From Actinomycetota bacterium (GTDB lineage Bacteria; Actinomycetota; Actinomycetes; Actinomycetales; Dermatophilaceae): DNA of 64,000 nt. The translations under genes and the position numbers were made by a program. Under the pieces are notes generated by a model. It was given only the letters and a program-made list of their open reading frames with translations, was not told the origin of the DNA and made no database searches. The stretch is taken from positions 1 to 64,000 of the forward strand of contig JAIUNK010000021.1 in NCBI GenBank assembly GCA_020161845.1. The letters run 5' to 3'. Shown piece after piece: positions 17,272 to 25,883 of the stretch (position 1 is its first letter; every line of letters begins with the position of its first letter).

Positions 17272-19815
17272 CTAGGTCTCCTCCGGGGCGAACTGGACCA
17301 GGAACCGCTGCTGATCCACGTCGCTGAACAGCTCCAGACCGGGGGTGGCCAGCACGCCGATGACGTCGACCAGATGCGCCGCGTCGGACCCCACGATCTG
17401 CGGGTGCAGATCCTTCAGCCCGTCCAGCAGGTCGGGCCGAAAGACGGTGCCGCGCCGATCCTGGAACACCGCGGCATAGCAGATGTCGGACTCGACGAGT
17501 TCCTGGAAGAAGTGGCTGCCGTAAGACAGTTCCGGGGTGAACTCCCCGGCCGTATAGGTGGTCTCGCACAGCGCCGTCACCGCGTTGAGGTCCGTGAAGT
17601 GGGCCGGCACACCGAGCGAGGGGGTCGAGGTGCCCCACCGGCCCGGGCCGATGAGCAGCGCCGACCGAGATCCGATCCACCGGTTGATGCGCCCGATCGC
17701 GCGCGCCACGGCGTACCGGTCCTTCTCCCCCAGCGCGAGGTAGCGATCCGGACGCACGAACACCACCAGATCCAGCGGGATCCGCGCGTTCCCCCCGAGG
17801 AAGGTGCCGGTCGTCGCGATCAGGGCGCGGTCCACGTCGAGGTCCGGCACGCCGAGGCTCGCGCCGGCGCGGCTGGTCTGCAGCGGCCGGCATTGCACGA
17901 GGTTGACCTTCATCGAGCCGGCCGCATCGAGGTTGACGGTGAACTCGATGTCCACGGGATAGTCGTAGGCGGCGGCCAGCGTGCGCAGGATCTGGCGGAG
18001 CAGGTCGGGGAACGCCGTACGCCGCAGCAGGCCGGCGAAGTCCACCGCCTCCGGGGCCGGGCCCCGCCGGCCGAGTTCCCGCAGCCGGCGCGCCGCCGCC
18101 GGATCCGGGCTGGCCAACAGGTCCCACGGAATGCCACCGGCGCGCTCCCGCACCCGGTGCAGCGGCAGGGTGACCAGCGCGTTCTCGGTGGCGTCGAGGA
18201 GGTCGACGCGGCGCTGGGAGTACTTGCCGAGATCGTCGGCGCCGACTGGCGACAGGCTCGGATCGGCCAGCGCCACGATCCGGGCGTAATCTCCGCCGGT
18301 CCGATCGACCGCGCGGGTGCCCAGTCCCACGACGAGGCGCGCCATCCCATGGTCGGGCAACCCCGGCTGCCAGACGTAGGCGCTGGAGGAGTTCGCCACC
18401 CCGGCCGCCGCCGGCAGGAACCAATCCCCGTGCTGATCCCCGGAGATGCGCTGCACGAGGATCGCCATCTGCTCATCGAGGCCGAGCAGGCCGCGGTCGT
18501 CGCGATAGCGCAACGCGGGCTCGCTGACGACGCTGGCGTAGACGAACCGTACGGCGTCCTCCAGCGCGGCCAGCCGCTCGTCGGGGGTGCCGCGATTGGT
18601 CAGCAGCACCGAGTCGTACTTGCCCGCGAACGCATTGCCGAAGTTGTCCTCCAGCAGCGAGCTGGACCGGACGATGATCGGGGCCTGCCCGTAGTACTCG
18701 AGCATCTCGATGAACTGCTCCCGCACCGGCCACGGGAACGATCCGCCGGGCATGAGGCGGTGCAGCAGCGAGGCGGTGGCAAAGTCGTGCCCGGCCTTGT
18801 GCGCGGTCCACATGTCCCACCAGCCGTTGCCGACGAGGAAACTCTCGAAGACGTCGCTGCCGATGTAGAACGAGTCGTGCGGCTCCAGGACCTCGGCAAA
18901 CGCCCCGGACCCGCTGTGCTCCAGGATGGCCCGGGCGGTGAGCATGCCGACGCTCTTGCCGCCGATCCAGCCGCTGCCGATCTGCCGTGTGGCGACCGCC
19001 AACAGGTCGGTCAGTCGCAGATGCTCCCGGCACAATTCGGTCATCCGGCCGCCCTTGCCCACCAGCATGGCCAGCAGCTTGTCGCGGGCCGCGTCGGCTG
19101 TCGCCGCGTCGGCGTCCAGGGCGTTCCAGGCCTCCTCGATGCGCAGCCGCCACGGGTCCACCGGATCCGGGCGGCGCACGAGGGTGGCGAACAGCGCCGT
19201 GGTGGCCGCCGAGGAGGTGATCGAGATGGCCTCGCCGCCGTCCAGGCGGTGCGGGAAGAACATCGTCGGGGAGTAGCGCTCCCAGACCTTGAGCGGGTGG
19301 ACGTACAGCTGCCCCTCGATGCGGTGCAGGTCCAGCAGCAGCTGGGTGGTCTCCCGGATCCCGGCCACGGTCGCTCGGGTGTGCCGGTCGCGCAGCAGGG
19401 CGAAGTAGGCGATGGTGTCCAGCTGGAAGAGATAGGGGCAGGTCGCCTTGAAGAAGTTCATCACGCGCAGATCCGAATGCCATTCGGCGTGCAGGTCGGC
19501 CAGCGGGTCGAAGACATAGAAGCCGAGCGGGCCGACCTCGCGCAGCGCCTCGTGCACGGTGACCGCGAACCGCTCGAAGCCCATGGCCGGATCGATGAGG
19601 ATCGACTCCAGCCCGTCCAGGGCCTCGCGCTGGCCGAACCGCACGTGTACGAGCCGTCGGCCGTCGGCGCGGGCCTGGGCGACGAACGGACGCAGCACCG
19701 TGAGGTAGTCCTCCACCGAGTCGACCCGCCACACGACGTTGTCGCCGAGGCGCAGGCCGTCGATGGTCTGGTCGAGCCCGGCGTTGCCGGTGCTGGCCCG
19801 CTCCGCGTCCGCCAT
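17272..19815 (-). CDS. PEP/pyruvate-binding domain protein (PPDK_N), unknown role
   Basis: An 847-residue protein. The first 220 residues resemble a KaiC/RecA-like fold (GLDQTIDGLRLGDNVVWRVD) but no P-loop is visible. The middle holds the PEP/pyruvate-binding ATP-grasp region (SGWIGGKSVGMLTARAIL, PIIVRSSSLLEDNFGNAFAG), and the C-terminus has IGPGRWGTSTPSLGVPAHF and SHFFQELVESDICYAA. The swivelling phosphohistidine domain and PEP-utilising barrel of PPDK or PEP synthase are missing, so it cannot do the full reaction alone. It converges on nrtR and diverges from nadA. Function is unknown. Confidence 0.8.
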   Translation of the reverse strand: MADAERASTGNAGLDQTIDGLRLGDNVVWRVDSVEDYLTVLRPFVAQARADGRRLVHVRFGQREALDGLESILIDPAMGFERFAVTVHEALREVGPLGFYVFDPLADLHAEWHSDLRVMNFFKATCPYLFQLDTIAYFALLRDRHTRATVAGIRETTQLLLDLHRIEGQLYVHPLKVWERYSPTMFFPHRLDGGEAISITSSAATTALFATLVRRPDPVDPWRLRIEEAWNALDADAATADAARDKLLAMLVGKGGRMTELCREHLRLTDLLAVATRQIGSGWIGGKSVGMLTARAILEHSGSGAFAEVLEPHDSFYIGSDVFESFLVGNGWWDMWTAHKAGHDFATASLLHRLMPGGSFPWPVREQFIEMLEYYGQAPIIVRSSSLLEDNFGNAFAGKYDSVLLTNRGTPDERLAALEDAVRFVYASVVSEPALRYRDDRGLLGLDEQMAILVQRISGDQHGDWFLPAAAGVANSSSAYVWQPGLPDHGMARLVVGLGTRAVDRTGGDYARIVALADPSLSPVGADDLGKYSQRRVDLLDATENALVTLPLHRVRERAGGIPWDLLASPDPAAARRLRELGRRGPAPEAVDFAGLLRRTAFPDLLRQILRTLAAAYDYPVDIEFTVNLDAAGSMKVNLVQCRPLQTSRAGASLGVPDLDVDRALIATTGTFLGGNARIPLDLVVFVRPDRYLALGEKDRYAVARAIGRINRWIGSRSALLIGPGRWGTSTPSLGVPAHFTDLNAVTALCETTYTAGEFTPELSYGSHFFQELVESDICYAAVFQDRRGTVFRPDLLDGLKDLHPQIVGSDAAHLVDVIGVLATPGLELFSDVDQQRFLVQFAPEET

Positions 19816-19932
19816 GCCCTCACCCTGGCGGGCCGGGCAACAGGTGGCAACCCATCCGGCGCGCCGAATCCCCTTCGCTAGCGTCGGAACACGACCTGAC
19901 CTGACGCGCCCGATCCGGCGCCCATGCCGGTC

Positions 19933-19987
19933 TTGACGGGCTCGCCGGAATAGATATGCTCACTCTCAGCATTACTCCAATGCTCAG
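19933..19987 (+). promoter_or_regulatory. nadA promoter with candidate NrtR half-sites
   Basis: TTGACG (19933-19938), 16 bp, TATGCT (19955-19960) gives a good sigma-A promoter. Overlapping and following the -10 are three half-sites: ATGCT (19956), AGCAT (19968) and ATGCT (19980), forming the imperfect repeat CTCAGCATT-N5-AATGCTCAG (19965-19987). Repression by the nearby NrtR-type protein would fit, but this is inferred from position and symmetry only. Confidence 0.55.
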
Positions 19988-20013
19988 TTCGGCGACCCAG
20001 CCCTGGAGGTCCG

Positions 20014-21024
20014 ATGACCGTCACCACCGCCCGTCCGATGCCCAGCCTCGAGGAGCTGTACGCCCGGGTCAGCAGCGTGATCCCGCCCGTCGAATGGGCC
20101 ACGATGGCCGACGATGTGGCCGCGATCTGGGAGCTGAAGGCCGCCAAGAACGCCGTCGTCCTCGCGCACAACTACATGACGCCGGAGATCTTCCACGGTG
20201 TCGCGGACGTGGTCGGCGACTCCCTGGCCCTGGCCCGCGAGGCCCAGTCGGTCGACGCGGACGTGATCGTCCTGGCCGGTGTGCACTTCATGGCCGAGAC
20301 CGCCAAGCTGCTCAACCCGGGCAAGACCGTGCTGGTCCCCGACCCGCTGGCGGGCTGCTCCCTGGCCGACGGGATCACCGCGGACGACGTACGGGCACTG
20401 CGCGCGGCCCACCACGGCGTGCCCGTCGTCACCTATGTGAACACCTCGGCGGCCGTGAAGGCCGAGTCCGACGTGTGCTGCACCAGCGGCAACGCCGCGC
20501 GGATCGTGGAGAACATCGCCGCCGCCACCGGCAGTCGGCAGGTGCTGCTGATCCCTGACCAATATCTCGCCGCGAACATCGCCGCCCAGGTCGCGCCGCT
20601 GGGGATCGAGATCCTCACGTACGCCGGCAGCTGCGAGGTCCACGAGCGGTTCACCCCCTCCGACCTGCGCCAGATCCGCGCCGACCACCCCGGCGTGCAG
20701 ATCCTGGCCCACCCCGAATGCCCGCCCGAGGTCGTCGCCGAGGCCGACATGGCCGGCTCGACCGCGCAGATGCAGAGCTACGTCGAGCAGCACCGCCCGC
20801 GCCGTGTCGCGCTCATCACCGAGTGCTCGATGAGCGACAACATCGCCGCCGCCAACCCCGACGTTGAGCTGATCCGGCCCTGCAACCTGTGCCCGCACAT
20901 GAAGCGCAACTCGTTGGCGAAGATCCGCCGGGTCCTGCAGACCGGCGCGAACGAGATCCACCTCGACCCCGCCACCGCCGACGGCGCCCGCCGTGCGGTG
21001 CAGCGGATGCTCGAGCTGAGCTGA
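20014..21024 (+). CDS. nadA: quinolinate synthase NadA
   Basis: Condenses iminoaspartate with dihydroxyacetone phosphate to quinolinate using a [4Fe-4S] cluster. The 336-residue protein shows HNYMTPEIFHGVADVVGDSL, VLAGVHFMAETAKLLNPGK, and the three cluster-type cysteines in DPLAGCSLAD, CCTSGNAARIVENI and PCNLCPHMK. GGAGGT lies 3 nt before the ATG at 20014. It is first of the nadA-nadB-nadC operon, with nadB 12 nt downstream. Regulation is probably by the NrtR-type protein encoded nearby. Confidence 0.96.
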   Translation: MTVTTARPMPSLEELYARVSSVIPPVEWATMADDVAAIWELKAAKNAVVLAHNYMTPEIFHGVADVVGDSLALAREAQSVDADVIVLAGVHFMAETAKLLNPGKTVLVPDPLAGCSLADGITADDVRALRAAHHGVPVVTYVNTSAAVKAESDVCCTSGNAARIVENIAAATGSRQVLLIPDQYLAANIAAQVAPLGIEILTYAGSCEVHERFTPSDLRQIRADHPGVQILAHPECPPEVVAEADMAGSTAQMQSYVEQHRPRRVALITECSMSDNIAAANPDVELIRPCNLCPHMKRNSLAKIRRVLQTGANEIHLDPATADGARRAVQRMLELS

Positions 21025-21036
21025 GCGGAGACCGCC

Positions 21037-22668
21037 ATGGACATCGCCACCGTCACCACGCTCGCGACCCTCGCCGGCCGGCCGGTCGTCGTCGGGGCCG
21101 GCCTGGCCGGCATGGTCGCCGCGCTCGACCTGGCCCCGATCCCGTGCGTGCTCGTCACCGGCGGCGCGTTGGGCGTCGACTGCGCCAGCGACTGGGCCCA
21201 GGGTGGCCTGGCCGCCGCGGTCGGCCCGGACGACGACGTCGACATGCACGTGGCCGATACCCTCGCCGCCGGCGCCGGGTTGTGCGACGAGGACGCCGTA
21301 CGCCGCATCGTCGCCGCCGCCCCCGCGGTCGTCGAGCACCTGGTCGCGCTGGGAGCCCGCTTCGACCGGTACGACGATGGCACGCTGCGCCTCGGCCTGG
21401 AAGGGGCGCACTCCCGGCACCGCATCGTGCACGCCGACGGCGACGGCTCCGGCCACGAGATCACCCGTGCGGTGGCCGACGCGGTCCGGGCGGCCGACCA
21501 CGTCACGGTGCTGGAGCACACCGTCGCGCGGCGTCTTCGGACCGCCGACGACGCCCCCGGCGCCCCCATCGTCGCGATCGAGCTGGCGACCGCCGCCGGA
21601 ACCACGATCCTGCCCACCGACGCGGTCATCCTGGCCACGGGCGGGGCCGGCGCGCTGTTCGCGCACACCACGAACCCGCGGGGCTCGTGGGGCAGCGGGC
21701 TGGCGCTCGGGCTGCGCGCCGGGGCCACCGCCCGCGACCTGGAGATGGTCCAGTTCCACCCGACCGCGCTGGCCGTCGGCGGCGAGCTGGGAGCGCCGAT
21801 GCCGCTGGTCAGCGAGGCGGTCCGCGGCGAGGGTGCGCACCTGGTCGACGATCTGGGGCGGCGGGTCATCGACGACGACCTGGCTCCTCGCGATGTCGTC
21901 AGCCGGGCCGTCTGGGCGCGGCTGGACGCCGGGCGCCGGGTCTACCTGGACACCCCCCGGGCCCTGGGTACCGCCTTCCACGCCGAGTTCCCCACGATCA
22001 CCGCCAAGTGCGCCGCCGCCGGACTCGACCCGGCGACCGACCTGCTGCCGGTCCGCCCGGCCGCGCACTACCACATGGGTGGCCTCGTGGTGGACGCCGA
22101 CGCCCGGACCACGGTGCCCGGGCTGTGGGCCGTCGGCGAGGTCGCCAGCACCGGTCTGCACGGCGCGAATCGGCTGGCCAGCAACTCCCTGCTGGAAGCG
22201 GTCGTGACGGGACGCGCGGCGGCGGCCCAGGTGCGCGGCATGGCCGTACCGGCTACCGCCAGCACGACCGCTCACGACCAGGCCGTTTGGCACCATGGTG
22301 CCAAAAGAGCAGGTCACGACCGGTCGCGCGCGCAGGCGACCCCCGCCGCGACCGCAGGGCAGGCGCCGCGGCCGGCCGACCGGGCGCTGCTGGACCGGAC
22401 CTGCGGCGTCCTGCGCGACGAGGTACGCCTCACCGAGGCCGTCCGCACGCTGCGCCCCGGCGCGCAGGACGACAACCCCCGCCTGCTCGCCCTGCTGGTG
22501 GCCTGGTCGGCGCTGCTGCGCACCGAGTCCCGCGGCGGTCACACCCGCACCGATCACCCCCGCGCGGCGGCGCCCCGCCACCAGGACCTCACCCTGGTCG
22601 ACGCGCTCGCCCAGATCGACACCTTCCTCGCCGGGCACGACCTGGCCACCATCGCAAGGAGCGCCTGA
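21037..22668 (+). CDS. nadB: L-aspartate oxidase NadB
   Basis: Oxidises L-aspartate to iminoaspartate with FAD. Features of the 543-residue protein are the dinucleotide-binding VVVGAGLAGMVAALD near residue 17, SDWAQGGLAAAVG, SRHRIVHADGDGSGHEI, MVQFHPTAL, GEGAHLVDDLGRRV and HYHMGGLVVD with LHGANRLASNSLLEAVV. A low-complexity segment of about 45 residues (codons near 22250-22380) separates the flavin core from the C-terminal helical domain and contains a perfect 20-bp DNA palindrome. The frame is intact throughout. The TGA overlaps the nadC ATG. Confidence 0.95.
   Translation: MDIATVTTLATLAGRPVVVGAGLAGMVAALDLAPIPCVLVTGGALGVDCASDWAQGGLAAAVGPDDDVDMHVADTLAAGAGLCDEDAVRRIVAAAPAVVEHLVALGARFDRYDDGTLRLGLEGAHSRHRIVHADGDGSGHEITRAVADAVRAADHVTVLEHTVARRLRTADDAPGAPIVAIELATAAGTTILPTDAVILATGGAGALFAHTTNPRGSWGSGLALGLRAGATARDLEMVQFHPTALAVGGELGAPMPLVSEAVRGEGAHLVDDLGRRVIDDDLAPRDVVSRAVWARLDAGRRVYLDTPRALGTAFHAEFPTITAKCAAAGLDPATDLLPVRPAAHYHMGGLVVDADARTTVPGLWAVGEVASTGLHGANRLASNSLLEAVVTGRAAAAQVRGMAVPATASTTAHDQAVWHHGAKRAGHDRSRAQATPAATAGQAPRPADRALLDRTCGVLRDEVRLTEAVRTLRPGAQDDNPRLLALLVAWSALLRTESRGGHTRTDHPRAAAPRHQDLTLVDALAQIDTFLAGHDLATIARSA
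22286..22305. repeat. perfect 20-bp palindrome inside nadB
   Basis: TTTGGCACCATGGTGCCAAA is exactly self-complementary with no spacer. It sits in the variable linker of nadB, in a region where codon usage and residue composition are atypical. The GGCACCATGG core also occurs at the antitoxin operator near 8490, though here no antitoxin gene follows. Confidence 0.7.
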
Positions 22669-23516
22669 TGCTCGACCTGCAGCTCGAACCCACCGTCCGC
22701 GCCGCGCTACTGGAGGACCTCGGCCGGGCCGGGGACCTGACCACCGACGCCATCGTTCCGGCCGATCAGATCGGCACCGTTGCGCTGGTGGCGCGTGATG
22801 CCGGCGTCGTGGCCGGTACGTCGTGTGCCCGCCTGGCCTGGACCCTGCTCGACCCACGCGTCGTCGTGCGCATCGACCTGCCCGACGGCAGCCCTCTCAC
22901 CCCGGGCTCGGTCATCGGCGAGGCCCACGGGCCCGTGCGCGCCCTCCTCACCGGAGAGCGCGTGGCGCTGAACTTCCTCGGCCACCTCTCCGGCGTCGCC
23001 ACCGCCACTGCGACCCTGGCCGCAGCAGTAGCCGGCACCCGCGCCCGGATCTGCTGCACCCGCAAGACGACGCCGGGGTTGCGAGCACTGGAGAAGGCCG
23101 CCGTCGTCGCTGGTGGGGGCGTCAACCACCGGTTCGGACTGGACGACGCCGTGCTCATCAAGGACAACCACATCGCCTTCGCCGGCTCCATCACCCAGGC
23201 CGTGCGGGCGGCCCGCGAGCACGTCGGCCACCTGGTCAAGATCGAGGTCGAGGTCGACAAACTCGATCAGCTGCGCGAACTGCTGGCCATGCCCGCCCGC
23301 GCGGGGGCCGACGCGGTGCTTCTCGACAACATGGGACCGGACCTGCTGCGCGAGGCAGTGACCCTGGTGGACGGGCGATTGATCACCGAGGCCAGCGGCC
23401 GGGTCACTCCCGAGAAGGCGGCTGCTCTTGCCGCAGCGGGCGTGGATCTGATCTCGGCGGGCTGGCTCACCCATTCGGCAGCCGTATTGGACATCGGGTT
23501 GGACTTCGTCGGCTGA
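22668..23516 (+). CDS. nadC: nicotinate-nucleotide pyrophosphorylase (carboxylating) NadC
   Basis: Converts quinolinate and PRPP to nicotinate mononucleotide. The 282-residue protein has ALLEDLGRAGDLTTDAIVP at the start, GERVALNFLGHLSGVATATA, CTRKTTPGLRALEKAAV, GGGVNHRFGL, AVLIKDNHIA and EVEVDKLDQLREL with LLDNMGPDLLREAV. The ATG at 22668 overlaps the nadB stop (TGATG), so the three nad genes are coupled. The frame is open far upstream within nadB, but that extension is a shadow. It ends the operon against a degraded gene on the other strand. Confidence 0.95.
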   Translation: MLDLQLEPTVRAALLEDLGRAGDLTTDAIVPADQIGTVALVARDAGVVAGTSCARLAWTLLDPRVVVRIDLPDGSPLTPGSVIGEAHGPVRALLTGERVALNFLGHLSGVATATATLAAAVAGTRARICCTRKTTPGLRALEKAAVVAGGGVNHRFGLDDAVLIKDNHIAFAGSITQAVRAAREHVGHLVKIEVEVDKLDQLRELLAMPARAGADAVLLDNMGPDLLREAVTLVDGRLITEASGRVTPEKAAALAAAGVDLISAGWLTHSAAVLDIGLDFVG

Positions 23517-23525
23517 GCGACCACC

Positions 23526-24088
23526 TCAGGACGCGGAACCGGGGGTCCAGTGCGGGTCACGGCCGAGGGCACCCACCAGCCGGTGCGATGCGGGGGCATC
23601 GTCAGCGACGGCAAGGGGCTGGCCGCAGATGCCCTCGGCGTGCAGGGCCGGCCCCAGGCTGACAGCCCGGCCAGCATCTCCTGAGACTCAGATTCGTCAA
23701 GGGACGATGCCAGGCCATCGGATCCGGCCAGGTCCCACCCGTGAATGACCAGGTCCCAGCCGTAGAAGTCGGCTATGGTCGCGCCGATGGTGGTCGGGCC
23801 GATGTAGCCCACAAAGGCCGGTCGGCGACCCCCGGCTGAGTCAGCGCGGCCTCCATCGCCACCCGGGGTGCCGCCCAGGCAGATCCCGGGTCGGCGCTGT
23901 CGGGCCGATCGCCGAGATCCACACCATGACCGGCGAGGAACTCCCGCTGGGTGTCGATGTCGTGATCGAAAATGTCGGCCGTGGTCCAGCCGGCGCAGGG
24001 GGGTCGGCGCGGACCAGTCCGCTACGGCTCAGGTCAGGGCTTCGAATCGAGCCGCGCGGGCCGGGAACGGGGTGTCGGTGATGTCCAT
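23526..24088 (-). pseudogene. broken TIGR03086-type (DinB-like, mycothiol-dependent) protein gene
   Basis: Read on the minus strand from ATG 24088, the pieces MDITDTPFPARAARFEALT, CAGWTTADIFDHDIDTQREF, IADFYGWDLVIHGWDLA and the family ending LVGALGRDPHW occur in order but in different frames. There is an in-frame stop after FEALT and at least two further frameshifts near 23815 and 23670. Together they cover one TIGR03086-type protein of about 190 residues, so this is a once-intact gene. Sequencing errors could explain one lesion but hardly all. Confidence 0.75.
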
Positions 24089-24186
24089 GTCCCGATCCTG
24101 AGGGCGTGCCAGAGGTGCCGTCTCGTGATCAGAGACAGCTGCACAGGTGCAGCGCGACACGGGAAGGGCGACACAGGAGGGTACGG

Positions 24187-24491
24187 GTGAACCAGCGGCC
24201 GATGCGTGGCCCGGCCTTGACCCGGGATGGCATCGATGCGGCTCACCTGACCGGCCGACCCGCACCGAGCCCGCCCATCCTGCGCTATCCCCAGGGTCTG
24301 CGCAGGCTGCTGACCTGGTCAGTCGCTATTGGGTGCCAGTCTGGCAGCTCGCCACCCCGCAACGCCGGCGGACCCTGCAATACCCGGAGTGCCTCGTCGT
24401 GGTGGCCGACAGCTACCAACGGTTCTATGGCCTGGCCTCGGGGCTGGCCGAGATCACCCTGAAGGACTCCGGCTGGGTGCGCGTGCCGTGA
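24187..24491 (+). pseudogene. fragment of an AraC-type regulator (DUF6597 N-terminus)
   Basis: Starting at GTG 24187, one frame reads AAHLTGRPAPSPPILRYPQG and then, after a frameshift near 24310, another frame continues VSRYWVPVWQLATPQRRRTL, PECLVVVADSYQRFYGLA and a stop. This order matches the DUF6597 sensor that precedes AraC helix-turn-helix domains. The DNA-binding part is missing. The intact gene at 49988-50788 carries the same domain class. Confidence 0.55.
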
Positions 24492-24842
24492 CATGAGAAG
24501 TACCATTGACCTGCAAAGGTGTCGATTGTCTAGGTCGATATCGGCAGGAACGAAGGGGCATTTCCCAGGGTGAATAGTCGAGGTCACTACGCCAGACCAT
24601 CAGCACAGCTCACAGGCCTGCCGTAGTCAGAAGGGCGCCAAAGTGAACCGAATCGGGCCGGAGGGGTTCGCCGAACTGGCCGCACGCTGTCACCAGTCCT
24701 CGACGGACCTCATGCGTGGAACACGACGCCCACCGGAGCCGACATTCCGGCTCAGTGTCGTACCCACCTGCCACAATCACGTCACACACACGGCAACGGC
24801 GCCGGTGACACCGACGCCGCCACCCGATGAAACATGCGTGGG
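24492..24842. other. no supportable gene
   Basis: About 350 nt of lower GC between the AraC-type fragment and the next minus-strand gene. A 67-codon frame from GTG 24643 ends in a Thr/Pro-rich tail and has no recognisable feature. I saw no terminator-like hairpin, promoter or repeat that I would defend. Confidence 0.4.
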
Positions 24843-25394
24843 CTAACCTTTGGCCGGCGGAATTCGTAGCTTCCCAAGCTCTGTACGGCCATCCTTGTCG
24901 TACAGCGTGATGTCTCGGCTGTCGCTGGCTCCAGCAAGACCGCGCGTCGGCTTCATGAGATCGATCGCACGGGCATACAATATTTCTCCGCTCGGACCAG
25001 TTGCCGTCAGTTTAGATATGGCCACCCACTCTGGAAATTCGCCTAGTTCTGGCGCGTCGCGCATGCTCCCATATGTCTCAGAATGCGCATTCATGGGGAA
25101 AGCGCTCTTCCTCCCAGACTTGGCCTGGGATCCAGGGGCTTGCGGGAATGCGGCATTGTTCACGGATGCACCCGTCGCAACGTCTCCACCGGGGATGGGC
25201 GCCAGCGGCGGGGGCAGAAGTGTCTTGCCTGGGGTTGACGGAGATGCTGACGCTGGCGGTGAAGCGGAACTCGACAGTGTGGTTGTTTCTGAAGTAATTC
25301 CGATGGCGCCGGCGTTTGCGGTGATCGCAAAGGTGATTGCCCCCATGCCAAGGAAGGCGAGCGAAGCGTTGCGCCAAGAACGGGGTTTAAGCAT
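24843..25394 (-). CDS. putative secreted protein, unknown
   Basis: A 183-residue protein with a signal-like N-terminus (basic LKPRSWRN then ASLAFLGMGAITFAITANAGA), a Ser/Pro/Ala-rich linker (about 35-75) and a C-terminal domain of about 85 residues (WVAISKLTATGPSGEILYAR, SRDITLYDKDGRTELGKLRI) that looks like a small beta-rich fold. No family was recognised. It follows the gene at 25410-25883 by 15 nt on the same strand, so the two form a unit. Codon choice and GC are well below the window average, a sign of transfer. Confidence 0.6.
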   Translation of the reverse strand: MLKPRSWRNASLAFLGMGAITFAITANAGAIGITSETTTLSSSASPPASASPSTPGKTLLPPPLAPIPGGDVATGASVNNAAFPQAPGSQAKSGRKSAFPMNAHSETYGSMRDAPELGEFPEWVAISKLTATGPSGEILYARAIDLMKPTRGLAGASDSRDITLYDKDGRTELGKLRIPPAKG

Positions 25395-25409
25395 GGCTGA
25401 TCCTTCTTG

Positions 25410-25883
25410 CTACGAGAACGCGGCCGGGGACAGTGGGGCGTAGACCCACCCAGATGGGTCGAACGATCCATTGATTGCAACTTCGACGAAAATGCGCGAG
25501 GTCATCTTGTTCCAAGGGGCGGCTTCGTACAGAGCAAACGCGCCGTAATAGTAGCTTGGTGGAACCCACAAGTTAGTTCGACGAACGTCGCTCAGGATGG
25601 TTCCGCCGGCGCTGTCATATAGGTACATGTGGAAGAGATAAATCTGTGGCACTGTGGTTCCCACAGCGTAGCTGTCGCCCCCAAATGTATAGGTGTATGT
25701 ATACGGCGGCGCTGCCAGCGCGACGTAGTCAAGGCAGGAGCGAGCCCTGAAGCCCACGCCATTTACATACTGGGTGTTCGAGTAGTTCGAACAATGGCTC
25801 CAAGCATTGGCTGACTGGGCTCCCCCGAGGAGGACCAAAACGGAAATGATTGCAGCAAGTAAAAGCCGGGAGCGTCTGTGCAT
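25410..25883 (-). CDS. putative small secreted protein, unknown
   Basis: A 157-residue protein with a clear signal peptide (MHRRSRLLLAAIISVLVLLG, cleavage likely after ANA at about residue 28). The mature part is rich in Tyr, Ser and aromatic residues (APPYTYTYTFGGDSY, YLFHMYLYDSAGG, NLWVPPSYYYGAFALYEAAP) with two cysteines, one near its start. The pattern suggests a secreted beta-rich domain. No homologous family was recognised. The gene is upstream of another secreted protein gene and lies in a lower-GC island. Confidence 0.6.
   Translation of the reverse strand: MHRRSRLLLAAIISVLVLLGGAQSANAWSHCSNYSNTQYVNGVGFRARSCLDYVALAAPPYTYTYTFGGDSYAVGTTVPQIYLFHMYLYDSAGGTILSDVRRTNLWVPPSYYYGAFALYEAAPWNKMTSRIFVEVAINGSFDPSGWVYAPLSPAAFS

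Noticed and set aside
16828-19881. 1017-codon plus-strand frame opposite the PEP/pyruvate-binding gene
   Set aside because: The minus frame carries recognisable domains; the plus frame has none and begins inside nrtR.
19984-22857. 957-codon minus-strand frame opposite nadA-nadB
   Set aside because: It covers two unrelated real genes of the nad operon and has no domain of its own.
24643-24846. 67-codon frame starting at GTG 24643
   Set aside because: Low-complexity Thr/Pro end, no ribosome binding site of note, no family, and located in a decay zone.
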